64,000 nt of DNA from Bedellia somnulentella (lineage: Eukaryota; Arthropoda; Insecta; Lepidoptera; Bedelliidae). The notes under the pieces are model-generated. The model did not search any database, had not been told where the DNA came from, and worked only from the letters and a program-made list of their open reading frames with translations. The DNA lies in assembly GCA_963576735.1 (NCBI GenBank), contig OY755183.1, positions 11,737,213 through 11,801,212 of the forward strand, in the 5' to 3' direction. Of this stretch, positions 34,336 to 47,806 are shown in pieces (positions within the stretch are counted from its first letter, which is position 1; every line of letters starts with the position of its first letter). The position numbers were made by a program, and so were the translations under genes.

Positions 34336-34343
34336 GAATTTGC

Positions 34344-34835
34344 ATTCCGGTGAAATAACAGCTGCCCGTGCTCTTTCTAATCAATGAATTATATAATGTA
34401 TGCGTTTTACGCTGTACAGTAAGACAACATACATTACGAATAAGTTTCCTTACTGTATGCACTTGACTGGAACTAACATAGAATGTTCAATTCAATTTAC
34501 TCGCTACGTGTACGGTATATGGCTAAATACTAAATGCAACTAAAAACTGTGAAGTTTTACATACTTCGTAGTTCATTTAATGATTCTTATTATTTACTAT
34601 TCTTATCATAAAAGTATAACAATCCCATTCAAAATTTAAATATTTATTATCTTTTTGTTTGGTCGAGTAGAATGCAAAAAAGTCTCTACCATTTTTAAGA
34701 AAACGAAAGAAATGACGAACAGGTAGCTGAGTTTTTTTTTGCTCAAATAGTAAAAGAAAATATAACACGAAAATTTAGCCTTCATAATCACAGATTTACT
34801 CACTAGTTTTGCATTAAAAATACTTCTTCTTCATA
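34344..34835. other. Probable intron, nothing recognised
   Basis: AT-rich, with no supported feature. Confidence 0.5.
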
Positions 34836-34975
34836 TACATAACACATACTTACGCACGCCATTATTTCTCATTGGGATAGGCAGTGACTATCGATCGCCA
34901 CTGTGTACGATCCTGGCAAACCTCTCTAACTTCGTTTACATCCATCAATCTTTTCATATATTTTCTTTGATTTCA
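34836..34975 (-). pseudogene. RTE LINE 3' end
   Basis: ACTTACGCACGCCATTATTTC, GGGATAGGCAGTGACTATCG, GTACGATCCTGGCAAACCTC and TCGTTTACATCCATCAATC, the complement of the RT C-terminal codons and tail. Confidence 0.82.
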
Positions 34976-35939
34976 CTTATAAGACATCAGAAATAATTAC
35001 CATTTAAGCCTTCATTATTTTTCCCAAATTTAAGTCGTATATGGATATTGTGTAGTGCTATTAAATCCCAATACAAAACCGTATAAATCTAATGAGCAAA
35101 ATTAGTAGGTTAGGAATAATCATTATGATATCTCAAAAGAAAATGATGCTACGTTTAATATATTAATATATAATCTCCCTATTCTTAGAACTGAATAAAA
35201 GTAATCTCAAATGACTCTATTACACATATAAAAATAAAATGATCAATCAAAAATCGTTTATCTCTCTTAGATGATAATATTATATCATCACGTAACAAAA
35301 GTTTAATAATCTTTTATCAATTAGTGTGAGTTACAGAATAATTGATTTTGAAACGGTGCTCTCTATCTGCTAAGATAGTAAAGCCTTAATTCATCTCGAA
35401 AATTACATGTGATTTTACATATATTATTAAAACCCAATCTATAATCCCAGGGGATTAACAAATTGAAATTAAAATTATTTTCTTGAGAAAGTAGCCAAAG
35501 AAATTCATCATTGTTACTGTTATTCTACTCTACCCTTTAACTGAATATAGTTAAAAGAAGGTAATAAAAGAATCCTCATGATGGGCGCATAATATTCCTA
35601 GATTCATCTGCCACTTTAAATCATTACTCAGAAGGTACCTTCTTAGAAAGGGTATCAGTTATTTGGCTGCTAACCAAACACTCTAAACACCACATGAAAA
35701 GTCACCCGCAAAGAGATATTATCGAATTATGAAAATGAAAAATATTAAGCCTGCCCCGCATTCATTTGATAAGTATTTTATCATCAAGCCTGATGCTTCA
35801 TTCTCATTTGATAAGCAAAAGCAATTACATTCGCAAGAACGATATGCGATCCTTACTTCTTTTCTTAGCAAGTAATAATGGAAGGCTAAGACTTAACTTT
35901 ACAGCCAGTTTTCGATACTGAAGTAATAAATCATATCGC
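34976..35939. other. Probable intron, nothing recognised
   Basis: AT-rich, with no supported feature. Confidence 0.5.
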
Positions 35940-36030
35940 CAATCGGCCTTGCTCTCGCTCGTGCAGCACGTGTGACGTCACGCGACGCACCGCGCCTGCG
36001 CAGCTCAACTCGCACATGGTTCAAGTTCAA
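35940..36030. promoter_or_regulatory. GC-rich island with CRE and NRF1-like sites
   Basis: A perfect CRE palindrome TGACGTCA at 35973-35980 and an NRF1-like GCGCCTGCGCA at 35992-36002, in a short CpG-rich island. Another TGACGTCA is at 36393-36400. Inverted, the site order resembles the island at 51406-51430. Possibly an alternative promoter or enhancer inside the long Atx-1 intron. Confidence 0.4.
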
Positions 36031-37230
36031 TGCTGCCTTTTAATTTTACAATGCGATGCGCCTCTTGTTTTTATGAATCTAGGATTTATATTGGTGTTTC
36101 GCGGTGTTTGTATGTGTGTCCATTTTGGATAGGATAGATGGAAGCTGGGGAATACGGGGTGCCCAATGTTTATAAATTTAGGCTTTCATCTTGGATTTTC
36201 AGTAGATTAGTTTTGAATAGTTTATTTTCAACATCAAACTGATAGTGAAAAAAGGATGCATAAACAAATTGATATAAAACAAGACGAGTCTTTGTTTAAT
36301 GTGTTTACAAAACACAACATTCGCTGAAAGAAGCCTTCTCTGAAACGCGCGTGCACAATAGTCAATAGACCACGCGCCAGTGCTCCTTTGCCTGACGTCA
36401 AAGTATAAGATCAACATCCAAATATTTATTTTCTGGTACTGTTTAGATGGTTTGTTTATCATAGTTCATCTAATCTAAATTGTTGTGCGAATAAACAATG
36501 TGAAGTAACCGCCTACGGTAGCTGATGATATTGGTGCTGTATTTAACAATTATTTAAACCGCCGTACATATATTAATAAACCTTAAATTAAAATGGACTT
36601 CTAGAATTAAATGCCAAGCCAAAGCTTTAGTTAAATTATTATCAATAATACACAAAAAATTAGTGCTCTGAACGGGATTGCAACCCAAGTCTTTGGCTCA
36701 TTTAGTCAGAAACACGGCCCTCAAATACGTAACGAAATGTAAACAATGAAATAATTCAATAAGAAGGAGTAGATATGATAACGCTCAATTTCATTTTATC
36801 ACCGTTTCGTACGATAACATGACGAATTTTCATAATAGATCTGTACTGTATCTTATCTTGTTTTGCTTCATATATCTTCACTATTTCTCCATGACTTTCA
36901 ACTTGAATCTCGAATGGCCTTTAAACGCAATTGCTGCTAAAACATATGTGTATTGTAAAAGTATAATTGAGAGTACTGTCATACAGTTCCAACTTTATTA
37001 ATACGCCTTTTTATTTCATATCAGCTTTAGCAATAGCACTACTTTGTATGTATTTTTATTAGGGATGTAAGTTTATCTGTTAAAAATAGTTGACTTGAAA
37101 TCTAACAAACCTTTTATAATCATTTTCCAATATATTTGGTGACTCTTCTGAACACATAACATAACATATTTTACATATATTAATTTTATTTTCTGCATCA
37201 TATGCAAATCAACATTATATTTACAAAATC
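36031..37230. other. Probable intron, nothing recognised
   Basis: Apart from the CRE palindrome at 36393-36400, no supported feature. Confidence 0.45.
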
Positions 37231-37440
37231 GCATACATACATACATATACTCATAGCCATAAAACACAAAAAGAGATAGCTAGAGCACATTAGGAAGTTG
37301 TTAGGGGACAAGATATTAGAAATATCCATCCGCATCGCCCGAAAACCACTTGAAAAACCCCAAACCCTTACTCACCTCTTACGACACCCGTGGCTAGGAA
37401 GGGGTAGTGACATTCTATGCCAGCACTACACAGCAAAATC
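37231..37440 (-). mobile_element. SINE-A, diverged
   Basis: (CATA)n, ACTCATAGCCATAAAACAC, CCGCATCGCCCGAAAACC, GACACCCGTGGCTAGGAAGG and GCCAGCACTACACAGC. Confidence 0.85.
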
Positions 37441-37451
37441 ACACATATACT

Positions 37452-37698
37452 ACATACATATACTTACGGCTGTAAATCCCTAGATGGGGTAGCCAGAGCT
37501 AAGGAATTAAAAATTCCTCGGCCACTTTTGGAAAGTTTAATGGGGAAAAGATGTAAAAATTAAGGTTGTTGGTGATGGGTCTCCAACCGCATCGCCCAAA
37601 ATCCCTTAAAACCCCAATACCGTTAGTCGCCTCTTACGTACACCCACCGGATGAAACGGGGTAGTGCTATTCTAAGCCGACACTACACAGCAAAATCA
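37452..37698 (-). mobile_element. SINE-A, near-intact
   Basis: TACATACATATACTTACGGC to GCCGACACTACACAGC. AAAATCAC occurs on both sides, so this younger copy inserted next to the 5' end of the preceding older copy. Confidence 0.9.
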
Positions 37699-39264
37699 CG
37701 TTTAAACGAATTGAATAATAATAACGTACACTGACTCTAGTATCGCTGAATCTTCAATTAAGTTTATCTAATCGATATACAGATAAGATTGCAACGCTCA
37801 CTATAGTAATTTATCAGAAATATACAAAACGTTTCTAATATGAACTTATCAACCATCACCGTATTATGAAAATAAGTTAAATTAAATCTTCGCTTTTTTA
37901 ATGATTTAATTTTGAGATTACTTACATTGCAAGAATTATATTGAGCAAGACAAAGCAAGATAATTCATAACTAATATAATTGAGTACTAAAAATCAATAT
38001 AATAAAAACTTACTTTTACAATAAAGTTAGTAGAACTTAGTGTTTTCCATATTAATCGATTATGTAAATAGTCTGAAAAGCACCATGTAAAATAAATACT
38101 TTTTAAATAAATGAGTCCTAGAAAAAAACCAGTATGTGTGTGTTTGCAATCGCTCTTAGCAAAACGTTCCGCTCTCACACACTCATACAAACATTTAATT
38201 TGATTCGGTAAAATATTAAACTGTAGCAATTATCGAGGTAGCAACATACATAATATTCAGTAAGTAAAGCAAAACCGTTTGGAACTTTGATAACACTGTT
38301 TATTTTCATTAAGTGAACAAAAACAACATCACATGCTGTGTGTGTGACGAAATTTGAGATAACAACGCTACTCGTTCTGACCAAAACATGTGTTTGTGTG
38401 TGTATGTGTGTGTGTTGAGATAACGTGCAACACGGAACCTATTAAGTATGTTTGTTTTTTTGCGATATTTAAAATTGTTTATATTTTTTATCCTACTTTT
38501 TGATTAAGTTACTTGTTACTAGGGAAGCGATGGCTTTATTTTTGTATGCAATCGTTGTAGGTAGAAATGTTATACGGTAATTCAGTATTAACTGAATTAA
38601 GAGCTCTATGATTTTCCTTCAGATTTAACAAGCATCTTTGGTGTATATGGTCGCTAAACTTGTCCCAGGATGCCCTAAAATAGTAAATCATTGTATTCTG
38701 TAAAGTTATTAATTCCGTATTTGGACGACCGCTGCTTTATAACAGTAAAGAAATATTGGTCACGTGATACATTGTCATTATACATTTATCACCATTCTTC
38801 ATCACCATCATCATTAGTCCCTGACAGTCATGTGTTGGCCCAAATACCACTCCAATAATATAAGACATTGTATTTTATCGCAATGACACCAAGTGTGTGC
38901 ATGGAACATAAAACTGGCGATAAGGATAATATTTCTATTAAAGGTTTGATTTGACTCGTTTTTACTTAGTCATAAATTTCAGACAGAAAAAAATTAAATG
39001 ATTAACTATAATTTACAACAAAGTTATAAACAGGTGTAATTGCTTCAATAATTCTTAATCATTACAAAGTTATAGACGAAGGTGCAACTTTATTTGAGAG
39101 TGAATAGGCCGAATTTTACAAAGTTAGTTATCAATAAAAGCAGACCATTATTATTTTAAGCTCTATCCAAAACCCGTCTTCATTAAACAAAATACCATGT
39201 TGATATTTAAAACTTCATAAATAATTATGATGGAATAAATTATTAATAATTTTCGAGAACACGT
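37699..39264. other. Probable intron with (TG)n tract
   Basis: A (TG)n-rich tract lies at about 38390-38415. No gene signal. Confidence 0.5.
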
Positions 39265-39530
39265 ATTAGAGCGAAGTTCCATTTACCCCCGACTTTTGTA
39301 TTTCGCTTCTGACATCACTCCTCCTAAACGGTTGGACCGATCTCTACTAAACTTTGCATCGTAAGCGTCGAGTATCAAAAAAATATACAATTGAGGAATA
39401 ATCACCCTTAAAACTTTCCCATGTAAGACTATTGGAAACAACTGTAAACAAATCTCGCCACTTCGACCCAATTTGGCATCGCGAAGCATTAATAATAATA
39501 ATAAATCTTTATTTCAGACAAAATCAAAAT
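39265..39530 (-). mobile_element. Unclassified repeat with LINE-like 3' end
   Basis: AAACGGTTGGACCGATCTCTAC is a word common in lepidopteran repeat families. The minus strand reads CTGAAATAAAGATTTATTATT, a poly(A)-signal-like end followed by (ATT)n. Family uncertain. Confidence 0.4.
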
Positions 39531-40544
39531 TAAATACAAACACATAAATTAATACCCACCTAGTCTTTTAATTGCCGCATTTACTGTAGGTACTCGCAAT
39601 AATGAAGTAGTGCTAGTGACAGTTCCAATTGTATCTTTGATTAGTTAAATCTATTTGCAGTTGACTAAAATGTTTCACGGTATATATTTTACCTAATACT
39701 ATTCTAGTACATACTTTACTTTAACTGCCTTACTATATGTTGGGTACTTTCAAAAAATAGGTAGGACAGTCCTTACACGAATACATATTCACATATTTAT
39801 CTTTCTTTCCAAAGTGAGAATTTTCGGATGACATTACGTTTAAGTGAAATAATTTGGAGTAACTGAGCTCACCATATTTTAATATAACATTACTCTTCGG
39901 ACATTTTATAGTGTTATAGTAACTAATTCTTCATTTAAATTTAAACTTACAATTAATAAAACAAAAAAGAGTCCAACTATAGTCCCAACAAGGATTAGTT
40001 AGTATTTCAAAAACTTTTAGAATCACATTCTCTTCATTCATTCTTGTTGTTCAAATATTTATGATATTCAATAGTGTGAATTGAATATATTGTATTCATT
40101 GCAGATCAAGATTTAAATTTTTATTTTGATATAACATTACGTAAAAAAATATGTTTTACATTAAAATTAAATCAAAATAGCGAGTTGTCAACCTCTAAAG
40201 AGGCCTCGTTTCCAATGCTATTTTTAATGTTGAGGTCATACGCACGTCCCGATGCAGGTGAATACAGCCTGCGCAAGGCTGGCTGTTTAGCATACAATTG
40301 ATGGGTAATTCCTACAGTTGTTTAGTCACGCGGCCATAACAGCCTTTTAACATTCACAAAAGGTGCAGCCCACCTACTCATTGACATACTACGACTTGAT
40401 TACCACGATAACCGGCTACTCCGATTTTATCAACTATAATGGAAATGAAAACATTTTATGAGTCAGGCCCTAAGAAATCTAATTCTAAAAGCTAGAACTG
40501 ACCCTATTGCGTTTAATTGAGATTCTGTTTTGGCGGTCACTTAG
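39531..40544. other. Probable intron, nothing recognised
   Basis: A GC-richer patch at 40190-40420 is unassigned. Confidence 0.45.
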
Positions 40545-40640
40545 TCACGCTATTAGTTACCAATAGGTTAGGCAGAGACTTCATCGCCACTTGTACGATC
40601 CTGGCAAACATGTTTTCATTTACATTCATCAATTTAGCAG
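40545..40640 (-). pseudogene. RTE LINE 3' fragment, degenerate
   Basis: GTCACGCTATTAGTTACCA, GGTTAGGCAGAGACTTC, GTACGATCCTGGCAAACATG. The tail microsatellite is lost. Confidence 0.7.
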
Positions 40641-40969
40641 TTCATACTTAGGTTTCTCAACTTTGTAAGTAATATAGCCATGAGATTTTGAGTTTAGCAG
40701 TAAACAAAGAGATTGCAGCAACACGTTATGCAGATCAAAAGGTCAAATCCGGTGATAAATTCGAAGACACAGCAGATCGTGGCGCCAGCGCGTTCGTGAA
40801 AGCGAGGCTTTTATATCTTACCAATTTTATTGCAGGGTTGTCCAAACATGAAAAAAACATTTCAATACTAATTAGACATACGGGAAATATAAATTAAATT
40901 ACGGGAAAGATATAGTTTTTAGGCCAAATATACCCAATGTAAATCTAATGCCATCTTTTTTGTACAGCT

Positions 40970-41108
40970 AGTACGAGCGACCTTTTAACTAGCTATCGCA
41001 TCGTATAAAAAATCCATCTCTTTCGCACTTACTTAGTATCGTATACTGTCATCTCATTCTAATCGATATGGTGACGATTAAATAGCTCTCATACTCGGTC
41101 TCCTGAAA
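40970..41108 (+). mobile_element. MITE-G, partial copy
   Basis: TACGAGCG start, ACTAGCTATCGC, CCATCTCTTTCGCACTTACTT, GTCATCTCATTCTAATCG. It matches the left half of the palindrome at 42049-42255. Confidence 0.65.
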
Positions 41109-42048
41109 CAATATCACAAAAGATTGCACACTATTACGTACGATATTTAATTACACAAACAACATCATCCGATAGTACGTAACACGTTTCAGATTAGAGC
41201 TCATATAACGTGATATGGTGGATATAATAGATACGCTTGATAACCCTATTCTCGGCTCTCTTCTTGTGGATCATTGATTGATTGCCCCTCACTTTGACGT
41301 AACAGCACGCCTTGCTAATGAGATATTAAGGCATATATTTCGTATTACTAGCACTGAACATAAATATGTTTAATATACAAATATCAGCAACTAATCGGCG
41401 TCTAATTCCGAAGGTTTTGTAGAATAAGTACGAAAATAAAGTGTTGTATGTAGTTTGGGATTTAAAATAGCTTGATAAATCCAAACGGCTCTACTACGAT
41501 CAACTAAGAAGTTTTTTTTAAATTCGATAAACTTTTATCATATTGTCGTACGAAATCGACATGATTCTATTATTTGGCTTCAGAAGCTTTCACTAACAAT
41601 GGCTTGAACATTTTATAGAAATATATTCATGAGTGTGTCTGGAACTAAAGTTATGATTGTACTTTTAAAGACACGAAGGTACTCGTTGACAATTGAAGGA
41701 GGCACAATAAATCTAACCACCAATATAAAATCTAAGCCTTTTATTTAAAAACCCAAATATTATTTTTGCATAAGATTTTCTACACCGTGAATAACACAAG
41801 CAACAGAGCGTTAATTATATCGGTGTCTGGCTGAGTGACACTTCTCTCAGAGAAGGTATATTTTGTTGAAAATTCCTTCAACGTCGTCTAAAATCTGTGA
41901 AGTGTGAAAGATCTGCATGCTCGGGTAGCTTTGTAAAGGAATTCATCGTAACACTTTGATAAGCATCACGGACTTTTTCACAATACCTGCAACACCTACA
42001 CACTGCCGAATTGGAATGAAATTCACAAACACAAAAACACCAGCATAT
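41109..42048. other. Probable intron, nothing recognised
   Basis: No supported feature. Confidence 0.5.
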
Positions 42049-42255
42049 TACGAGCGGTATTATATATTATATGTTTAAACTAGTTTTCGCGTGGTATTAA
42101 ACAGCCATCTCTTACACACTTATTTAGTATCGCATACAGTCATCTCATTCTAACCGTTATCGTGTCGATAAAATAGCGCTCGTGCTAGGCCTCCGAAGGG
42201 GTTGCTGAGATGGCTGCTTTATCCCAAGCGATAACTAGTTTAAACACCGCTCGTA
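42049..42255. mobile_element. MITE-G, fold-back element, 207 bp
   Basis: Long imperfect inverted repeats, from TACGAGCGGT at the left to its complement ACCGCTCGTA at the right. They continue through GTTTAAACTAGTT (left) and AACTAGTTTAAAC (right), then CAGCCATCTCT and AGATGGCTG. Half-copies are at 40970-41108 and 45986-46108. Confidence 0.8.
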
Positions 42256-43385
42256 CTAGCCGGGCAGGAACTAATAGTTTAGCATCGTTCAATATAAAAG
42301 AGGAATATCGTTGTGGTGACCCGGTTTTTCGAGCTATTTTCAGAATCGTCATACATTAATAATAAGCATTGTGAAATAACACGTATCAGAAGAGTTCCAC
42401 TAATTCGTTGAGAAAATAGAGCTATTAGCTTCCATTTATGAACTGATACTCTCGTTAATCATCAATGTTTGTAAACTTTCCTCTGACATTGAAGGTAATG
42501 TGACATACCTATATTATTATATTATTCGATACGGCACTTGTGTTATTTATTATATCATCGTATTTGTCATCACATCAACAACAAAGAATAAACAATAAGG
42601 TTAAATATAAATACATTTAAATAAACAGCCTAGATTATTATGTCCTATTATTATAATGAACATTTTAACTAGAATACAACTTTTTATAAGCAGTAATAGT
42701 TTGAAAAAGAAGTAGAGTTAAATAGTTTTGATTAATATGGTATTTTGTTTTCGGAATGGAAAGGTAATAGATTGATTAAAAGATTACGTGTCCCGATAAA
42801 ATGAAATCTGCCTTAACATGTAAGATACATTTTGTCTTACAAGACATTTTAAAAACAGTCAGTAAGATGTTTTAGTTCCTAACCACAACACTTCCTTTGT
42901 CACTCGATATCGGTAAAATAAATACTTAAACTAATAGTGCCCAAAGGCACACACTTAAAAAGCGGTAGAAAAACAAGTCTGTAAAACCGCCACGGTTTGT
43001 TATTGGCCACAACCCACAAGTAATTGAAGTTAATAAAACACAAAATAGTCCAAACAACCAATTTCATAAAACGGCTATCGTTTACTTGAATATCAATTCG
43101 AGTGTAAACTTCCATCGCAAACAATTCTCTTAAAATGTTTCGACTCGAATAAAGTTCGTTCCGATTCCAGTTTTGTATCATTTGCATGAAATATGTATCG
43201 ATTTTGTCTATTTCAATAAATGGCTACTGAGATAGGAACTTTTATGCTGGAACTTCACAAGTGTATCGTTTAAATTATTTTGTAATAACTGATATTCAAA
43301 AACTTTTAAGGAGAAGCGGTGTAGACAGAGTTTACTTCCATTTCAAAACTGATTAAGTTTTTAATTATAATGCTAAAGGTCTATG
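42256..43385. other. Probable intron, nothing recognised
   Basis: No supported feature. A 95-codon minus-strand open frame at 42900-43187 has no recognisable domain. Confidence 0.45.
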
Positions 43386-43525
43386 ACATGTCTTCTTTCT
43401 TTCAAAATTGGAAATTCCTCATCCAATTTTGGAAGTTCAGTGGTAATTGCAAGCTAAAACACTCTTGTTGATCGGAAATGGCTTAGTTCCACTCTAAGCC
43501 GCCACACCGCTCGAAAATCCCCAAT
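43386..43525 (-). mobile_element. SINE-A remnant
   Basis: AATTGGAAATTCCTCATCC, TTGGAAGTTCAGTGG, then CCACTCTAAGCCGCCACAC, with most of the interior missing. Confidence 0.6.
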
Positions 43526-45040
43526 TTCGCTTCACCTTCCTCCAAAAATAATTCATAAATAATATCAATAATACAAAAGTACAAAATCAGCAATAACACA
43601 TAACATAGGCAGAGAAACACGCCATCAGCCTCGCATTCGGCAAGCGTAGGCGCTCCCGCTCACCTCGACACTTGTTGCGTGATCGTGTCAATAAAAATAT
43701 AGCCAGACCCCGAATTACATACATACTTACACCGCAGATAATACTATACTAGCTTATATGTATATTTACTTTGATAAACTGGTTTTGATAGTGAACGTTT
43801 GGGTTAGTCGGTATATGCTCACAGCTTTTTAACATATGTTTCCACTGAGCCTTTTTATGATATCTCTTCACCTCTGAAATTTTAATGGCATTGGATTTGT
43901 TTATTACAAACTCAATTAATAAAAGGAGTAGCCAGAGCTTTAGTGGTCCCAATTTTTCATAATATCGGCTACCAGATATATCTACATCAGCTCTTACAAC
44001 GGGACAAGATGCTAGGAGATGAAAATACAGCGACAAAGTTACGATACTATTGCCAAAGAAATAACATAGAGTTCCAAAGCAACATAAAAAAAAACATAAG
44101 AGATGATTAAAACCCATCGAATCAATTTTTAGTAGGTAGCGCAGCCAATATAACTTTATTAAAACTCGGTCAAAAGTGCTGCAATGTAATTAAAATAACC
44201 ATTTTAGCGCAAGCAGGTAAAGCCAGTTCCAAGCAATTGGAGCTATAGTTTAAATAATGAGTGCGTGTCTCGTAAATATCGACTTCATTCACTACGCCGA
44301 CTACACCCACTCACTCACGTTATGCATACATCACACACATACATACTGACTGGTGAGTTATTCATTTAATTTATAGGAAAACATCTGTCTATATAGTTCG
44401 TGAAATATTAAATGACAAGTCGCAATGTGGAAATGAGAAACAAACTTAAACAGATGTTTTGTAGTTATGCATTGTGGAAAAGATTACTATAAGAATTATA
44501 GAGATCAAAAAAACTTAAGTCATATGGAAAAATACATAAGTACTAGTCATATTACTGAATGAATTTATTCTTATTAGATATTATATAAACCTTACAAAAA
44601 AATTGCATTAAGTCATAATCTCCGAAGATTTTCCTTCTTGTTTAAATATGATCGGTATCAAGTAGATCTTCAAAAAGGGTTTAATACTATAAATGAGTAA
44701 TTTTACCCAATCTAATGTCGTTGTGAAAACAGTGAAAGAAAGAATAATATTTATTCGTTGCTTCATCACTAATCATCACATAAAACCAGTAAACGTCTAT
44801 TGGCTGACGACGAATGTCATACCTAGATTGAAGTGTTAAATTACCAATATTACGCAACAGCAACAGTTGTCTGGTAATTAGATTCTATTGCTAACTCAGC
44901 TTTTACACCTGCCACCTGACAACTATACATAACCATAGTACACTGTAGATTTATGTTCTTGAGTTCACGAGCTCAGCGACTAAACAAAGTTTTATGTGAA
45001 TGAATGAACTTAAAGCAAGCCAGGTGATTTAAACCAACTT
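43526..45040. other. Probable intron with a SINE-A scrap
   Basis: AAAGGAGTAGCCAGAGCTTTAG at about 43921-43942 is a SINE-A 3' scrap. The 122-codon minus-strand open frame crossing it at 43749-44117 has no recognisable domain. Confidence 0.45.
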
Positions 45041-45224
45041 AAGAGCTTATTCCATTTGTCTGAATGAAGACGTCTGAAAGCCACAGAATCTGAATTCAGA
45101 CTAGGGGGATAACGTTCAGAACGCTAGAACTGGAATTTGTGTAGTGGAATAACAAGCGTCTGCGGCAGTAACTTCGAAGGACGTCTGAATTCAGCACATT
45201 ATTCCATTACTGGAATAAGCTCTT
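45041..45224. mobile_element. MITE-like palindromic element, ~184 bp
   Basis: Terminal AAGAGCTTATTCCA (45041-45054) and complementary TGGAATAAGCTCTT (45211-45224) enclose further inverted blocks (ACGTCTGAA, ATCTGAATTCAGA). Single copy in the window. Confidence 0.65.
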
Positions 45225-45985
45225 TATGTATTATACAATGAAATGAATAATTTATATATGTTTTTCTTTTCGTTGCAATATTTCCTTGTGGCTTTACCAA
45301 GTCAAAGGTTATCGTTGCGGTTGTTTGAAATGAAAAATACTTGGCAACATTATGTGACAGCATTGTAAATGGAAGTTAGAATTTTGTAGTAGTGTTTAAA
45401 CATGAAAATGAATGAATACGAGCAAAATTTAGCCCCAAAATATTCATTTTAAATTATAATAGGCACATAAAACGTAGCTATGGAAAGTAATATCATTCAC
45501 TTTATTAGAAAACGAAGTGCTGTTTATTGAGCAAACAAAAACTTAGGTATCAATATTAATATCTACAGTCGTGCTTGCAATTTAATGTCAGCAAAGACAT
45601 TTCATACTTTAGTTTTAATTATTTTTATCTCCAATTCACTTTAAACAAACACTGAACTAATTAATTCTAATTAAGAAAAAGCAGTGCATAAACATGTAAG
45701 TAACAAAATTTACTGCTTCTGCAGCATTTAATGATACATTAAATAAAAGGCTCGGTCGCCGCCTACTATGCTGATTCATAAGACAAATAAGTCCACAGCG
45801 TTCGGCCACGCATACTAATTCTACACAAAGTACGCGAGTAATATACAAGTTTCATTTTAAATGCAATAAAAACAATGAGACAATAAACTCCACAACATAA
45901 TATTGCTACGGGCCTTGGTTTTGACTGAGTCAATAAACGCGTGAAACTAATATCTAGGTATGAGACTCGCTATTATTAGCAGGAG
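45225..45985. other. Probable intron, nothing recognised
   Basis: AT-rich. Confidence 0.5.
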
Positions 45986-46108
45986 ACCTAGCACGAGCGT
46001 TATTTTATCGTGACTCTCCCGGTTAGAATGAGATAAAAGTACAAGATACTATGTAAGCGCGAAAGAGATGGCTGTTTTATATCACGCGATGTCTAGTTAA
46101 AAGGTAGC
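45986..46108 (-). mobile_element. MITE-G, partial copy
   Basis: CTAGCACGAGCGTTATTTTATCG, GGTTAGAATGAGAT and GCGAAAGAGATGGCTGTTTTA are the complement of the 40970 half-copy. Confidence 0.65.
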
Positions 46109-47401
46109 TATGCTGGTTTCTAACGCGAAATTTTAACTATGAATTATTCATACTGCTGCAAACACTAGATTATTAATTTAAACACAGTTTGTTCTAGGAT
46201 TTTAGTATATTGTTCGATGCTAATTTGGGAGTTCAAGACTTTATTAATAAAGAGTTAAGAGTTATTTTCTGAAATTAACTTACGTATCTTACAAGTTAAG
46301 GTTGGTGAAGCTATGATTTCAATTTTTGTTTAAAAGAAATTAGTCACCGCTTAAAGCTGACTAACAAAACATGCAAACTAAAAAGTTCGAAATTATAACG
46401 TATAACTTTCAGTGAATGAATATCCCTGAATTTTCGATAGAAACTTCGATGCGTTTATATAGAACAAATCGCAATATTAAAAATTTGCATTGCAGGAACT
46501 TGTGAAATGTACGCGAATTTAACTGGCTTTGAGTTTGTATTGTTGTGAAAAACTTTCAGCGCATAATAGCGAAAACTGAACCAGTGTACTAAATGTGGTT
46601 CTCTGCGTCCATATACTTTTATAAATAATGGTAAAAATATATTTTTTGTTCCAATTAAAGTTACAATAAAAAAGGAGCGGAAATACATAAAATTGCGGTT
46701 AAATTACTAAAAGTTACACCATAATTCTTTCTGCAAAATTGCCAAACGAACTGAGACGAAGACATAGTGTATTAAAAATGTCGCCAAACCGCATTTTTAA
46801 GGATATATGATAGCGTGATCATTAATAGCCATAAAACTGGCTTGTCCGCTTTGAAAGCTAAAAACAGTTCAATTAATGTTTTCAAACATTTTTATTGAAA
46901 ATGACAAGTGAAAAAAATCTTTTTTTCACAATATAGCGCATAAAAGTTTAAAGGGGGCATAGCGGAAATACACAGACGTAGAATTTTAGCTGTATATTTG
47001 AAAGGGTTAGCAGAGGTACGAGTGTTAGAGTGAAATTTTGACATATAGTTTTAGGGTACCACTTTTTACAGGGAAACACGTAATATTATAAACACTTTAC
47101 AAGGCTAGACTAATTATTGGGCGTTAGATATTATCTATGGGTGAATGCAGAAATGGCGAATAGATCTCAAAGCTTTATTTTTAGCTTAACTTTTCTACAA
47201 AACATCCCACGTTGTCTTGAGGACATTCATATTAAACGTTTTATTTTAAGTTTTTGGTGTAACAAAATTTTAGTTTATAAATAATTTAGATACAAATTCT
47301 ATTACAATTTAAAAAAACCTACTCACCATTAAATCGTTACTCGACATGACACAAAATCAACCCCTTTATGCAGTGTATTACAAACGTAGTAGAGTAGGTC
47401 C
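46109..47401. other. Probable intron, nothing recognised
   Basis: AT-rich, with no supported feature. Confidence 0.5.
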
Positions 47402-47538
47402 CAATAGGGTCATTCAACGTCTTTCCCAGCTGATGTTGCCAGGTGTGATCGGATAGCGAACCTGTATGCGTGTCCGTATGTCCGTCTCCTGCCATGCATT
47501 GCAGATTGATTGGCCGATACTTGTTTTACACGCCTACG
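47402..47538 (+). repeat. Direct repeat pair, left copy (~137 bp)
   Basis: CAATAGGGTCATTCAACGTC to TACTTGTTTTACACGCCTAC. It recurs 784 bp downstream at 48186-48322 with a few substitutions and an 8-base difference (TATGTCCG insert). Confidence 0.85.
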
Positions 47539-47806
47539 ATGTTTTATTCATTGCTACGCGTATATATCTCTTCGATTGAAACAAAGAAGGAAAGAGTAAA
47601 CTTTATTCTCCTCTTGAGGACACAAACAACACAAAAAAATAATAGAAACAGACCAAAACAACGTACAAAACAAAATAACGCTAGAAAAATAATAAGAAAA
47701 TAGAAAAAAACACCGAACCTAAAACTTACAGTTAAATAAACCCTACAACATGGCACTGACTCGGTCCTACTCGATTGTTAATATATTTGTGTATACGTAC
47801 GACTTT

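Noticed and set aside
37231..37698. Tandem SINE-A pair as an LTR-like structure
   Set aside because: The two copies are differently aged, and the second has its own short duplication (AAAATCAC), so they are independent insertions.
43749..44117. 122-codon minus-strand frame as a membrane protein
   Set aside because: It overlaps a SINE-A scrap, shows no family resemblance, and hydrophobicity follows from the T-rich strand.
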